Assembly: GCF_900109355.1 (NCBI RefSeq)
Contig: NZ_FOBF01000007.1
Coordinates: 248,001-312,000, forward strand
Length of the DNA stretch: 64,000 bases
Source: Nonomuraea pusilla
GTDB taxonomy: Bacteria > Actinomycetota > Actinomycetes > Streptosporangiales > Streptosporangiaceae
Direction: 5' to 3'
In this document: positions 33,445-42,424 of the stretch, one piece after another
How the letters are laid out: each line of letters starts with the position of its first letter
Numbering within the stretch: the first letter of the stretch is position 1
The notes under the pieces: generated by a model
Databases searched by the model: none
Told to the model about the DNA's origin: nothing
What the model saw: the letters and a program-made list of their open reading frames with translations, nothing else
Translations under genes and position numbers: made by a program

Positions 33445-34608
33445 ATGGCGGAAGCAGTGGTCATCGGCGCGGGCATCGGCGGACTCACCGCCGCGGCGGC
33501 ACTCGCCCGGCGCGGGTGGAGCGTGACGGTCTGCGAGCGGGCGCCCTCGATCGAGCCCGTCGGCTCCGGCCTGGCGATCGCGCCCAACGCGCTCCGCGCC
33601 CTGGACACGATCGGCGTCGGGGACCGGGTGCGCGAACTCGCGGCGCTGCAGGGCGTGGCGGGCGTGCGCCGCGCGTCCGGCGGGTGGCTGTCCAGGACCA
33701 GCGTCAAGGCCGCGCAGGACCGCTACGGCGACCCGATCGTGCTGCTGCTGCGCTCGACGGTCGTGGAACTGCTCGCGGACCTGCTCCCGCCCGGCGCCCT
33801 GCGCCTCGACACGGCCGTCCAGGGCGTGGACGCCGCCTCCGGCCGGGTGACCACCGACGCGGGCGAACTGCGGGCGGACCTCGTCGTCGCCGCCGACGGC
33901 ATCCGCTCCTCCACCCGCCGCGCCCTCTTCCCCGGCCACCCGGAGCCCGTGTACTCCGGCGTGACGTCCTGGCGGTTCGTCGCCTCCTCACGCGGGATCT
34001 CCGGGCAGGCGCTCACCGGCGCGGAGTCATGGGGGCGCGGCCAGGTCTTCGGCGTCATGCCGCTGGCCCGTGACGAGGTGTACTGCTACGCCACCGCGAC
34101 CGTTCCCGCCGGGCAGGGCCACGCGACACCCGAGGAGGAGAAGGCCGAGCTGCTCCGGCGGTTCAGGGGCTGGCACGACCCGATCCCCGCCCTGGTGGAC
34201 CGCGCCGACCCGGCGCGGGTGGTGCGCAGCGACGTCTTCTACATGGACACGCCCCTGCCCGCGTTCCACCGGGGCCGGGTCGCGCTGCTCGGCGACGCCG
34301 CCCACTCGATGACGCCGAACCTGGGGCAGGGAGCCTGCCAGGCGATCGAGGACGCGGTGGTGCTGGCGCACCGGGTCGGCGAGGGCGGACCCGTCGAGGA
34401 CGCCCTGGCCGCCTACACCCGCGACCGGCTGCCCAGGACCACGCCGATCGTCCAGCGGTCCGCGTCCATCAACCGGATGACCCGGTGGTCGAACCCGCTG
34501 GCCGTCACCGCGCGCGACGCGGTGGTCTCCCTCGCGGGCCTGGCCGGGCCGACCGCCGCCCTGCGCCAGGCGGACGCGGTGTTCAACTGGTGGCCGCCGG
34601 AGAACTGA
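33445..34608 (+). CDS. FAD-dependent monooxygenase, salicylate-hydroxylase-like
   Basis: 387-residue class A flavin hydroxylase. FAD fingerprint GAGIGGLTAAAALARRGWSVTVCER (residues 9-33), the DG motif VVAADGIRSSTRR, and GDAAHSMTPNLGQGACQAIEDAVVLA that binds the FAD ribityl chain. Aromatic or quinone-like substrate is likely. ATG 33445 follows CGGAGGG. Regulated by the divergent TetR protein, to judge from the three palindromes between them; this arrangement is typical of inducible detoxification or antibiotic-inactivation enzymes. Confidence 0.93.
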   Translation: MAEAVVIGAGIGGLTAAAALARRGWSVTVCERAPSIEPVGSGLAIAPNALRALDTIGVGDRVRELAALQGVAGVRRASGGWLSRTSVKAAQDRYGDPIVLLLRSTVVELLADLLPPGALRLDTAVQGVDAASGRVTTDAGELRADLVVAADGIRSSTRRALFPGHPEPVYSGVTSWRFVASSRGISGQALTGAESWGRGQVFGVMPLARDEVYCYATATVPAGQGHATPEEEKAELLRRFRGWHDPIPALVDRADPARVVRSDVFYMDTPLPAFHRGRVALLGDAAHSMTPNLGQGACQAIEDAVVLAHRVGEGGPVEDALAAYTRDRLPRTTPIVQRSASINRMTRWSNPLAVTARDAVVSLAGLAGPTAALRQADAVFNWWPPEN

Positions 34609-34705
34609 CCAGGCCGGGGGAACGACAGCGCCGCGACGGGAGCGGTGCGGCGCCTGCCAGCGGCCCGCGAGATCCTCCGCCTCCGCCCTCGGCGGGCAGC
34701 GCGGG

Positions 34706-37700
34706 TCAGCGGTGCAGTACGCACTGCACGGGGCGGCCGTGGACGGTCTCCACCTCCACCAGGGTGCGGGTCCCCGTGATCCTGGCCCGGCAGGGCTGCC
34801 CCGGGTCCGCGTGCCAGCGGCCCTCCAGCGTCACCCGCAGCCGGTGCGGACGGCTGGGGGCGGCCAGCCACGGGCGTGACCACGGGCTGTAGTGGCCGAC
34901 GTAGCGGCCCCTCTCGTACTGGTCGGGGTCGATGCCGCCGTACAGGCGCAGGTCCGGGTCGCACACGGCGAGCACCAGCCCGTCGTCCCCCTCCTCGCGC
35001 AGGAGCAGCATGGACGGCGTGTCCACCTCCACCACGCCGGGCCCGTCGAGGCGGACCCGCTCGAACAGCGCGTACCCGGTGATGCCGGTGGCCCGGTCGT
35101 GCACGACGTGCGCGGCGGCGTCGGCGCGCAGCACCCGGTACGGCGCCCGCTCGGGGTCGGACATGGCGGCGGCGAAGGCGGCCATCCGCTCGGCGGTGGT
35201 GTCCACGACCATGGCGTACTCGTACGCTCCCCCGCGCGGCGCGGCGCCGTGCCTGATCCAGGCGGTGGCGAAGTCCCCGCTGGTGGGCTCCTCGGTGGCG
35301 TTGTGCCGCGACAGCTGGGTGGAGCGGGTGAGCGCGACCCGCCCGCCCGGCGCGACGTAGTAGCCGATGCCCTTGTCGTCGAGCAGCCACCGGGGCGAGC
35401 CGTCCGACTCGTACGGGAACGCGGTGACGGCCGTGCCGTCCACGACGGTCGGGGCGTCCCTGGCGGCCAGCCTGGTCTGGAACAGCGTGGTCTCCGTCTC
35501 GCGGGCGGCGTCGTCGTTGGCGATGGCGGTGCCCAGGGCGACGATCCGGTCGTCGAACAGGAAGACGGACTTGCGGGCCCGGTGGGAGCCGTCGTACTTG
35601 GGGTGGCCGTGCAGGTCCATGGCGAACATGCCGTGCCGGTCGTCGATGGTGTGCGCGCCGGCGAATCGGGAGTCGGTGAGCAGCATCTCCTCGATGGCGC
35701 CGGTCAGGTCGCCGCGCAGCTCGTCGAGCGGCTTGTGGATGACGGTGGTGCCGGGCCTGCGGTTCCAGTCCCAGCCCGGCTGGGCGTAGCCGCTGGCGAG
35801 GTTGGTGACGGGGTCGCCGCGGTGCAGGACCTGGATCTGGCCGTAGGTGTTGTAGCGGCCGTACCAGTTGGCGCCGACGTAGATCTCGGTGCTCCACAGG
35901 TACCGGTTGTGGCCGCGTACGGTGACCTGCCAGTCGCCGCGCCGGTGCACGGCGAGCGCCGCGTAGTTGTACGCCCACGACCCGGTGGGCGACGGCTCGG
36001 CGGTGACGCCGCGGGCGGCGAGCCGGGCGGCCAGTTCCTTCTGGCCCGGCGTCGGCGAGGCGGGCAGCAGCCGCAGGAACGCGGCGGCGATCTCATCGTC
36101 GATCGGGGCGAGCCACTCGAACGGCACGACGGACAGGCCGGTCTGCCCGCTCGGGTTCCTGCCGCTGGCGGAGACGGGCCAGTGCGTCCTGTTGGCGTAG
36201 ACCCGCTGGGCGAGCAGCGTCTTCTTCAGCCACCCGTACGCCTCCCCGGGCAGGGCGAACGCGCCGCCGCTCAGGACGTAGACGACGGGCGCGAGCCCGG
36301 CCAGCCCGTCGCGGACGTAGTCGGGGAAGAAGCCGACGTGGTGGAAGGCGGTGCCGTCGACCTTGACGCCGTCCTGGATGCCGTCGGTGGGCAGCAGCGC
36401 CTCGCCGATCCAGTCGCGCAGCCGCCGCAGGTAGGCCACCTGGAGGTCGTCGCCGTCGCGCAGCAGCACGGCGGCGAGCATGCCGCGGACGGTCGTGTTG
36501 AAGAGGTCCATGACGCTGCCGTGCGCCATGCGGAAGTCCCAGCCGCGGAACATCCGGCCGAGCCCGGTGAGCCAGTCCAGGTCGGCGCGCACCCGGTGCA
36601 GCTCGCCGGCCTCGCGCAGCGCGTCGCGCATCAGGTAGACGGAGTCGTACAGGCCGCGGACGTCGTAGCCGAGGTGGTGGATGGTGCCCTGGCAGCTTCC
36701 CCGGGTCCAGCCCTGTTCGCGCAGGACGGCGGTCATGCGCAGGTAGAGCGCGGCCAGCGCGGGCCGGTCGGCGGGGTTGGCGTGGTGGGCCTGCGCGATG
36801 GCCTTCATCAGGTCGGTGCAGGCGCGCAGCGTGACCGGGTTGACGAACGCCTTCAGCTCGGCGGCGATCTCGGCCGGGTAGATCTGCGACTGGTAGGCGT
36901 GGACGGGCCGCCCGGCCACGGCGTCCACCTGCCTGGTCAGGCCGGGCACGTCGGCCTTGACGGGGGCGGCCAGGTACTCGTCCACGTAGCGGGTGCGCAG
37001 GGCGCGCAGGGAGTCCAGCTCGTACGCGGTCGGCGGCGCCGGGTCGGGCCGTTCCGCGGCGAGCAGCCTGTCGAAGAGGTGCAGGGCCTGCCAGTGCTGG
37101 TGGTCGTACTCGTCGCCCTCGGGGGCGATGCCGGGCAGCTGGTGGTCGCGGCAGGGCGCGTCGGGGCGCAGCGGCACGTTCGGCATGAGCTGGTCGAGGT
37201 GCAGGGTCCCGGCGCGGGCGGGCGCGACGATGCGCAGGGTGTCCATCCCGGGGTGCGGCGTGCCGCGCATGTCGTAGGCGTACCGCACCCAGGCGGTGCG
37301 CCAGCCCGTGTATCCGAGCCTGAACTCGAACCACACGTCGGTGCGGGCGCCCCTGCCGAACTCGAACCTGAGCACGTCGTCCACGGGCTCGGCGGTGTGC
37401 ACCCACACGCAGAAGGCGTCCACGAGCCCCTGCCACGCCTGGTCGCCGCCGAGCCGGTACGGGTCGGGCGACCAGCGCAGCGGGGCCCGCACGGTGATGA
37501 CGCCGCGGGGCGCGTGGTCCCAGCGCAGCGAGCGGGCGCCGCAGACGGCCACGTCCCCGCTGATCGACAGGGTCGAGCCGGGGCTCGCGGTGAGCTGCGG
37601 CGGCACGGCGCTCTCCAGCAGGAACACCGGCGGGTCGAGGCGCAGCGCCCGCTGCTCCAGGTCGTCCGCCGCCGCTCCCGCCGCCGTTCCCGCAGCCGCA

Positions 37701-37795
37701 GTCGCTCCCGCCGTCGTCGTCCCCGTCCCGAGGAGGGCGCTCGCCGCGCCCGCCCTGAACACCGCCCTGCGCGTGATCTCCGCCATGGCCGCCAT
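34706..37795 (-). CDS. Chondroitinase-ABC-type polysaccharide lyase (PL8), Tat-secreted
   Basis: 1029 residues that align along their whole length with the chondroitin sulfate ABC lyase of Proteus vulgaris (remembered, not searched). A Tat signal comes first (TRRAVFRAGAASALLG, Arg9-Arg10), then a jelly-roll N-terminal domain, an alpha/alpha toroid, and beta-sandwich domains. Likely catalytic residues: His in DGTAFHHVGFFPDY (about 482) and the Tyr following it, Arg in SASGRNPS (about 545), Glu in WSTEIYVGANWYGRY (about 635), matching the enzyme's His501/Tyr508/Arg560/Glu653. It would cleave uronic-acid-containing glycosaminoglycans by beta-elimination. It lies 36 nt after the aldehyde dehydrogenase, as last gene of the operon; ATG 37786 is an alternative start. 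Confidence 0.88.
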   Translation of the reverse strand: MAAMAEITRRAVFRAGAASALLGTGTTTAGATAAAGTAAGAAADDLEQRALRLDPPVFLLESAVPPQLTASPGSTLSISGDVAVCGARSLRWDHAPRGVITVRAPLRWSPDPYRLGGDQAWQGLVDAFCVWVHTAEPVDDVLRFEFGRGARTDVWFEFRLGYTGWRTAWVRYAYDMRGTPHPGMDTLRIVAPARAGTLHLDQLMPNVPLRPDAPCRDHQLPGIAPEGDEYDHQHWQALHLFDRLLAAERPDPAPPTAYELDSLRALRTRYVDEYLAAPVKADVPGLTRQVDAVAGRPVHAYQSQIYPAEIAAELKAFVNPVTLRACTDLMKAIAQAHHANPADRPALAALYLRMTAVLREQGWTRGSCQGTIHHLGYDVRGLYDSVYLMRDALREAGELHRVRADLDWLTGLGRMFRGWDFRMAHGSVMDLFNTTVRGMLAAVLLRDGDDLQVAYLRRLRDWIGEALLPTDGIQDGVKVDGTAFHHVGFFPDYVRDGLAGLAPVVYVLSGGAFALPGEAYGWLKKTLLAQRVYANRTHWPVSASGRNPSGQTGLSVVPFEWLAPIDDEIAAAFLRLLPASPTPGQKELAARLAARGVTAEPSPTGSWAYNYAALAVHRRGDWQVTVRGHNRYLWSTEIYVGANWYGRYNTYGQIQVLHRGDPVTNLASGYAQPGWDWNRRPGTTVIHKPLDELRGDLTGAIEEMLLTDSRFAGAHTIDDRHGMFAMDLHGHPKYDGSHRARKSVFLFDDRIVALGTAIANDDAARETETTLFQTRLAARDAPTVVDGTAVTAFPYESDGSPRWLLDDKGIGYYVAPGGRVALTRSTQLSRHNATEEPTSGDFATAWIRHGAAPRGGAYEYAMVVDTTAERMAAFAAAMSDPERAPYRVLRADAAAHVVHDRATGITGYALFERVRLDGPGVVEVDTPSMLLLREEGDDGLVLAVCDPDLRLYGGIDPDQYERGRYVGHYSPWSRPWLAAPSRPHRLRVTLEGRWHADPGQPCRARITGTRTLVEVETVHGRPVQCVLHR

Positions 37796-37831
37796 CAAAC
37801 GCGACGAACGCCCGCTGGTAAAGACATCAGG

Positions 37832-39262
37832 TCAGGATGGCCGGATGATGGCCATCCTGGTGACGGTCAGCTCCTCGATGGCGAACCTCGGGCCCTCACG
37901 GCCGACGCCGGAGTCCTTCACGCCGCCGTACGGCATGTTGTCGGCCCGGAAGCCCGGCACCTCGTTGACCACGACCCCTCCGGCCTCGATGCGCTCGATC
38001 GCGGCGAACGCGGTGGCGAGCGACCGGGTGAACACGGCGGCGTGCAGGCCGTACCGCGAGCGGTTGACGGCGGCGAAGGCGGCGTCGAGGTCCGGCACGG
38101 TGCGGACGCACACGACGGGGCCGAAGATCTCCTCGTCCCAGGCGGCGGCGCCGTCGGGCACGTCGGCGAGGACGGTCGGCGCGATCGAGCGGCCCTGGCG
38201 GACGCCGCCCGTCACCACGTCCGCGCCGGACGCGGCGATCCAGTCGAGCACCCGGCCGGTGGCGGCCGGGTCGATGAGCGGGGCGACCCGGGTCTGCGGC
38301 AGGCGCGGGTCGCCCACCTCGACGTCCTTGACGCGCTCGGCCAGCAGAGCCAGGAACGCGTCCCTGACCGGCTCCTCGACGAGCACCCGCTGCACCGAGA
38401 TGCACGCCTGGCCGGAGGCGTAGTAGCCGCCGCGGACGACGGCGTCGGCGGCGGCGTCGAGGTCGGCGTCCGCGGCGACGACGAGCGCCGCGTTCGAGCC
38501 GAGTTCGAGCAGCACCTTCGTGGGGGCGGCGTTGCGGGCGATGGCGTGCCCTGCCGCTGCGGAGCCGGTGAAGGAGACGGCGCCGATGCGGCGGTCCTCG
38601 ACGAGCGTCCTGCCGACCTCGACGTCGCCGGTGACGAGCTGCACCGCGGCGGGCGGCAGCGCGCCGGCCTCGCGCAGCAGGTGGACGAGCCAGAGCGTGG
38701 CCAGCGGGGTCGCCGGCGCCGGCTTGACGATCACCGGGCAGCCGGCGGCGATCGCCGGCGCGACCTTGTGGGCGGCCAGGAGCAGCGGGTAGTTGAAGCC
38801 GGTGATGCCGACGACGACGCCGATCGGCCGCCGCGTCCAGAACCCGACCAGCCCCTCCCCCGCCGGCAGCAGGTCGAGCGGGACCGTCTCGCCGTGCAGC
38901 CTGGCCACCTCCTCGGCGGCGGTGGCCAGCGTGACGAGCGTCCTCGCGACCTCCACCCGGCAGTCGGCGAGCGGCTTGCCCGTCTCCAGCACGAGCAGCC
39001 GCTCGGCCTCCTCGCGCCGCGCGGCCAGCGCGTCGTGCGCCGACAGGAGCGCGGCGCGGCGGGCGTGGGACGGCAGCGCCGCCATCGCGGGGGCCGCGGC
39101 CAGCGCCTCCTCGACGGCCCGCGCGGCGAGCGCCGGCGTGCCGAGCGGGGCACGCGCCACCACCGTGCCGTCGTAGGGGAAGACCACCTCGGCGGTCTCC
39201 TCCGTCTCGACCCAGCCGCCGCCGACCGGCAGGCCGGACGGCCACGCGGGCTCGAACGTCAT
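37832..39262 (-). CDS. NAD(P)-dependent aldehyde dehydrogenase
   Basis: 476-residue member of the ALDH superfamily. Catalytic Glu in KVLLELGSNAALVV, catalytic Cys in YASGQACISVQRV, cofactor motif SFTGSAAAGHAI, and the EEIFGPVV segment are in order. The GSN after LEL (usually GGK or GGN) places it with the succinate-semialdehyde/lactaldehyde-type group. Substrate unknown; an amino- or keto-aldehyde from peptide or amide breakdown would fit the neighbours. Its ATG overlaps the stop of the P1 hydrolase gene as ATGA. Confidence 0.93.
   Translation of the reverse strand: MTFEPAWPSGLPVGGGWVETEETAEVVFPYDGTVVARAPLGTPALAARAVEEALAAAPAMAALPSHARRAALLSAHDALAARREEAERLLVLETGKPLADCRVEVARTLVTLATAAEEVARLHGETVPLDLLPAGEGLVGFWTRRPIGVVVGITGFNYPLLLAAHKVAPAIAAGCPVIVKPAPATPLATLWLVHLLREAGALPPAAVQLVTGDVEVGRTLVEDRRIGAVSFTGSAAAGHAIARNAAPTKVLLELGSNAALVVAADADLDAAADAVVRGGYYASGQACISVQRVLVEEPVRDAFLALLAERVKDVEVGDPRLPQTRVAPLIDPAATGRVLDWIAASGADVVTGGVRQGRSIAPTVLADVPDGAAAWDEEIFGPVVCVRTVPDLDAAFAAVNRSRYGLHAAVFTRSLATAFAAIERIEAGGVVVNEVPGFRADNMPYGGVKDSGVGREGPRFAIEELTVTRMAIIRPS
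37835..37857. other. Hairpin at the end of the aldehyde dehydrogenase gene
   Basis: GGATGGCC / GGCCATCC with a 7-nt loop, inside the last codons of the dehydrogenase gene and just before the lyase gene. It could lower read-through into the lyase gene or stabilise the upstream message. Confidence 0.4.
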
Positions 39263-40347
39263 CGCTTTCCCCCCAGAGCGCTCGGGAACACGTCGAGGTA
39301 CGCGGGCGCGCCCTCGCGGCCGGTGGCGGCGAGCACGGCGTGCGCGACGGCCCGGCTGAACACGTCGGCCCCGGCGGCCAGGACGTCCTGGAAGGCGTCG
39401 GGGCCGGGCGCGGGACGGTGGCAGGTGGACAGGCCGAAGACGGTGTCGCCGTCGACCATGGTGTGGGCGGGGCGGATGGCGCGGGCCAGGCCGTCGTGGG
39501 CGACGCCGGCCAGCTTGCCGCACTGCGCCTTGGTGAGGGCGACGTCGGTGGCGACGACGCCGATCGTGGTGTTGAACGAGGTGACCCGGTCGGGGTTCCA
39601 GGCGGCGGCCTCGCCGGGGTCGGGGGCCCGCAGGTGGCCGAACTCGCCGGGCAGGCCGTACCTGGTCCCCGCCAGGGCGCCGCCGTGCGGGTCGAGCACG
39701 GAGCCCGCCGCGTTGACGACGGCCAGGGCGGCCACGGTGGCGCCGCCTGGCAGGACGGCGCTCGCGGTGCCCACGCCGCCCGCCAGGCCGCCCGCGACGG
39801 CTCCCGCGCCCGCGCCGACGGACCCGTTCGCCCACGGCGCCGCCGTCCCTGCCGCGTCGCCTGCCCCGTCCCCTGCGCCCGCGCCAGCGTCGTGGGCGGC
39901 GTCGTAGGCGGCGTCGTAGGCGGCGTCGTAGGCGGCGTCGTAGGCGGCGCGCCCGAGGACGGCGTCGGGAACGGCGCGGAAGGAGCCGCCCCGGCCCAGG
40001 TCGTAGATCACGGCGGCCGGGACGATCGGCACCACGCCGCCCTCCACGGGGAAGCCGACCCCGGCGTCCGCCAGCCGCTCCATCACGCCGCACGCCGCGC
40101 TCAGCCCGTACGCGCTGCCGCCGCTCAGCACCACGGCGTGGACGCGTTCGACGAGGTTGCGCGGGTCGAGCAGCTCGGTCTCGCGGGTGCCGGGCGCGGC
40201 GCCGCGCACGTCCACCCCGGCGACCATGCCCTCCTCGGACGCCAGCACGACCGTGGTGCCGGTGCGGTACCCGCCTCCGACCCGGTGGGCGTGGCCGACC
40301 CGCAGCCCGGGGACGTCCACGAGCGAGTTGGTGGCCCCGGCCTTCAC
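39259..40347 (-). CDS. P1-family hydrolase (DmpA / NylC-like aminopeptidase or amidase)
   Basis: 362-residue Ntn-like hydrolase that matures by self-cleavage. It starts TNSLVDVPGLRVGHAHRVGGGYRTGTTVV and has AVVLSGGSAYGLSAACGVMERLADAG, both family hallmarks. The cleavage site is likely before the Thr in SFNTTIGVVATDVALTKAQC, equivalent to Asn-Thr of the nylon hydrolase NylC; if so the nucleophile is that Thr. The chain contains an extra (AAYD)4AAHD insert encoded by a 12-bp repeat. Relatives cleave D-amino acid amides, beta-peptides or nylon oligomers. GTG start overlaps the M20 stop (GTGA). Confidence 0.9.
   Translation of the reverse strand: MKAGATNSLVDVPGLRVGHAHRVGGGYRTGTTVVLASEEGMVAGVDVRGAAPGTRETELLDPRNLVERVHAVVLSGGSAYGLSAACGVMERLADAGVGFPVEGGVVPIVPAAVIYDLGRGGSFRAVPDAVLGRAAYDAAYDAAYDAAYDAAHDAGAGAGDGAGDAAGTAAPWANGSVGAGAGAVAGGLAGGVGTASAVLPGGATVAALAVVNAAGSVLDPHGGALAGTRYGLPGEFGHLRAPDPGEAAAWNPDRVTSFNTTIGVVATDVALTKAQCGKLAGVAHDGLARAIRPAHTMVDGDTVFGLSTCHRPAPGPDAFQDVLAAGADVFSRAVAHAVLAATGREGAPAYLDVFPSALGGKR
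39889..39948. repeat. 12-bp repeat, five copies, inside the P1 gene
   Basis: GTCGTGGGCGGC once and GTCGTAGGCGGC four times in tandem, adding AAYD/AAHD units to the P1 hydrolase just before the WANGSVGAGAG segment. Confidence 0.9.
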
Positions 40348-41537
40348 GACAGCTCGCCGTTCAGGAAGCGGCGGGCGGTCTCGGCGAAGACCCGGGTGCA
40401 GCGGACGATCTCGTCCACCTCGACGTACTCGTCCGCCTGGTGGGCGATCCACTTGCCGCCCGGGCCGTACACGACGGACGGGACGCCGCCCCAGTGGGTG
40501 AGCACGGTGCCGTCGGTGGAGCCGGGCACGCCGCCGTACACCGGCTCCTCGCCGGTGACGTCGCGGTGGGCGGCGGCCAGCGCGGCGACGACGGGGGTGT
40601 CCAGGGGCACGTCCACGGGGGGCCGGTCCACGAGGACGGTCACCTCGGCGGTGATGCCGTCGGCGGCGGCCAGCGCGGCCACCGTGTCGGTCACCGTGTC
40701 CGTCACCTCCTTGTGGTCCACGCCGGGGACGGTGCGGACGTCCACGAAGACGGAGGCGGTGGCGGGGATGACGTTCACCTGCTCCTCGGTGCCCGCGGTG
40801 ACGACGGTGGGGGTGACGTACACCTCGCCCAGGTGCTCGTGGGCGGGGTGGCGCCCCTGCAGCTCCTCCTGCAGGCCGCGCAGCGCGACCAGGAGCGTTC
40901 CGACGGCCTGGATGGGGTTGCGGCCGTGCTGCGGCATGGCGCCGTGGGCCATCTTGCCGGTGAGGTCGACGCGCAGGCGCAGCGCGCCCTTGGCGACGGC
41001 GCAGATCTCGCCCGCCTCGGGCTCGGCCACGACGGCGCCGTCCACGTCGGCGGCGAGCCCCTGCTCGACGAAGTGGTGGGCGCCGATCATCAGGCCCTCC
41101 TCGTCGGCCAGCGCGCACACCTTGATCCGGCCGGGGAACGGTCCGGCGAGCTGGAGCGCGCGGGTCGCGTACAGGGCGGCGGCCAGGCCGGACTTCATGT
41201 CGGCGCTGCCCCTGCCCCACAGCCTGCCGTCGCGGATCTCCCCGCCGAACGGATCGACCGTCCAGGTGGACAGGTCGCCCTCGGTCACCACGTCGGTGTG
41301 GCCCTCGAACATCAGCGTCGGGCCGTCGCCGCCGCCGCCCTCGACCACGGCCACCACGTTGGGCCGGCCGGGCGCGGCCTCGTACACGACGGGCTCCCAG
41401 CCCCACTCACGCATCCTGGCGGCCACCAGTTCGGCGGCGGGCAGCTCGGAGCGGCCCTTCGCCGGGTCGTTGGTGCTGGGGATCCGCACCAGCGCCTGCG
41501 TGAACTCCACCACTCCCCTGGCGTCGACCTCGATCAC
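40344..41537 (-). CDS. M20-family metallopeptidase (ArgE/DapE/CPG2-like)
   Basis: 397-residue zinc peptidase or amidohydrolase. Metal ligands: His in FEGHTDVV, Asp in GRGSADMKSG, the Glu pair in ADEEGLM (general base and ligand), Glu in VAEPEAGEICAVAKGALRLRV, and a late His in KWIAHQADEYV. Such enzymes remove N-acyl groups or C-terminal residues from imported peptides. GTG start overlaps the stop of the ATPase gene (GTGA), and its own stop overlaps the P1 gene, so all three are translationally coupled. Confidence 0.92.
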   Translation of the reverse strand: MIEVDARGVVEFTQALVRIPSTNDPAKGRSELPAAELVAARMREWGWEPVVYEAAPGRPNVVAVVEGGGGDGPTLMFEGHTDVVTEGDLSTWTVDPFGGEIRDGRLWGRGSADMKSGLAAALYATRALQLAGPFPGRIKVCALADEEGLMIGAHHFVEQGLAADVDGAVVAEPEAGEICAVAKGALRLRVDLTGKMAHGAMPQHGRNPIQAVGTLLVALRGLQEELQGRHPAHEHLGEVYVTPTVVTAGTEEQVNVIPATASVFVDVRTVPGVDHKEVTDTVTDTVAALAAADGITAEVTVLVDRPPVDVPLDTPVVAALAAAHRDVTGEEPVYGGVPGSTDGTVLTHWGGVPSVVYGPGGKWIAHQADEYVEVDEIVRCTRVFAETARRFLNGELS

Positions 41538-42424
41538 AGCAATCCCTCCAACGTGGGTACGGCCTCCAGCAGGGCACGCGTGTACGGATGGGCGGGCCGC
41601 GCCCACACGTCGTCCACCGGCCCGGTCTCGACGATCTCGCCGCCGCTCATGACCGCGACGGTCTCGCAGACGTGCCGTACCACGGCCAGGTCGTGCGAGA
41701 CGAACACCAGGGTGAGCCCCAGCTCGTCCACCAGGTCGGCGAGCAGGTTGAGTATCTGGCCGCGCACGGAGACGTCCAGCGCGCTGACCGGCTCGTCGGC
41801 GACGAGCACCTTGGGCTTGGGGGCGAGCGCGCGGGCGATGGCGATGCGCTGGCGCTGCCCGCCGGAGAACTGGTGGGGGTAGCGGTCGGCGGCGGAGGCG
41901 GGCAGCCCCACCTCCTCCAGCAGCTCGGCGACGCGCCCGCCGACGGGCAGGCCGAGCGCGACGAGCGGCTCGGCGACCAGGTCGCGCACGCGCATGCGGG
42001 GGTCGAGCGAGCTCATCGGGTCCTGGAAGACGATCTGCAGGTTCTCCCGCAGGAAGCGCAGGCCCCGTTCGGGCAGGCCGGTGATCTCCCGGCCGTCGAA
42101 CCTGACGGAGCCGCTGGTGGGCCGGTCGAGCCCGCACAGCAGGCGCAGCAGCGTGGACTTGCCCGACCCGGACTCGCCGACGATGCCGAACCGCTCGCCG
42201 CGCCGCACGGTCAGTGACACGTCGCGCAGGGCGTGGACGGCCTCGCCCGGCCGGGTCAGGGACGTGCGGGGGCGGCGGTAGACGCGGTTGAGCCCGGCGA
42301 CCTCGATCAACGCGGCGGCATCGATCAACGCGGGGGCCTCGATCACGGGGGTCTCGCTCGGCGGGGTCTCGCTCGGCTCGTCGCGCGGGGAGTCAGCCGG
42401 CGGGGTGCCAGCACGCGAAGGCAT
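41534..42424 (-). CDS. Peptide-type ABC transporter, ATP-binding protein (OppF/DppF-like)
   Basis: 296 residues. Walker A GESGSGKS, Q-loop QDPMSSLDPR, signature FSGGQRQRIAIARAL, Walker B VLVADEPVSALDVS, and H-loop SHDLAVVRHV. The acidic Pro/Glu/Ile-rich N terminus of about 40 residues is unusual. It overlaps the preceding ATPase gene by 32 bp. With the second ATPase, two permeases and the binding protein it completes an importer of peptides or related solutes. Confidence 0.94.
   Translation of the reverse strand: MPSRAGTPPADSPRDEPSETPPSETPVIEAPALIDAAALIEVAGLNRVYRRPRTSLTRPGEAVHALRDVSLTVRRGERFGIVGESGSGKSTLLRLLCGLDRPTSGSVRFDGREITGLPERGLRFLRENLQIVFQDPMSSLDPRMRVRDLVAEPLVALGLPVGGRVAELLEEVGLPASAADRYPHQFSGGQRQRIAIARALAPKPKVLVADEPVSALDVSVRGQILNLLADLVDELGLTLVFVSHDLAVVRHVCETVAVMSGGEIVETGPVDDVWARPAHPYTRALLEAVPTLEGLL

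Noticed and set aside
34892..39907. 1671-codon open frame on the plus strand
   Set aside because: It runs antisense through the lyase, dehydrogenase and P1 genes; high GC keeps antisense frames open. The product is low in complexity and matches no family.
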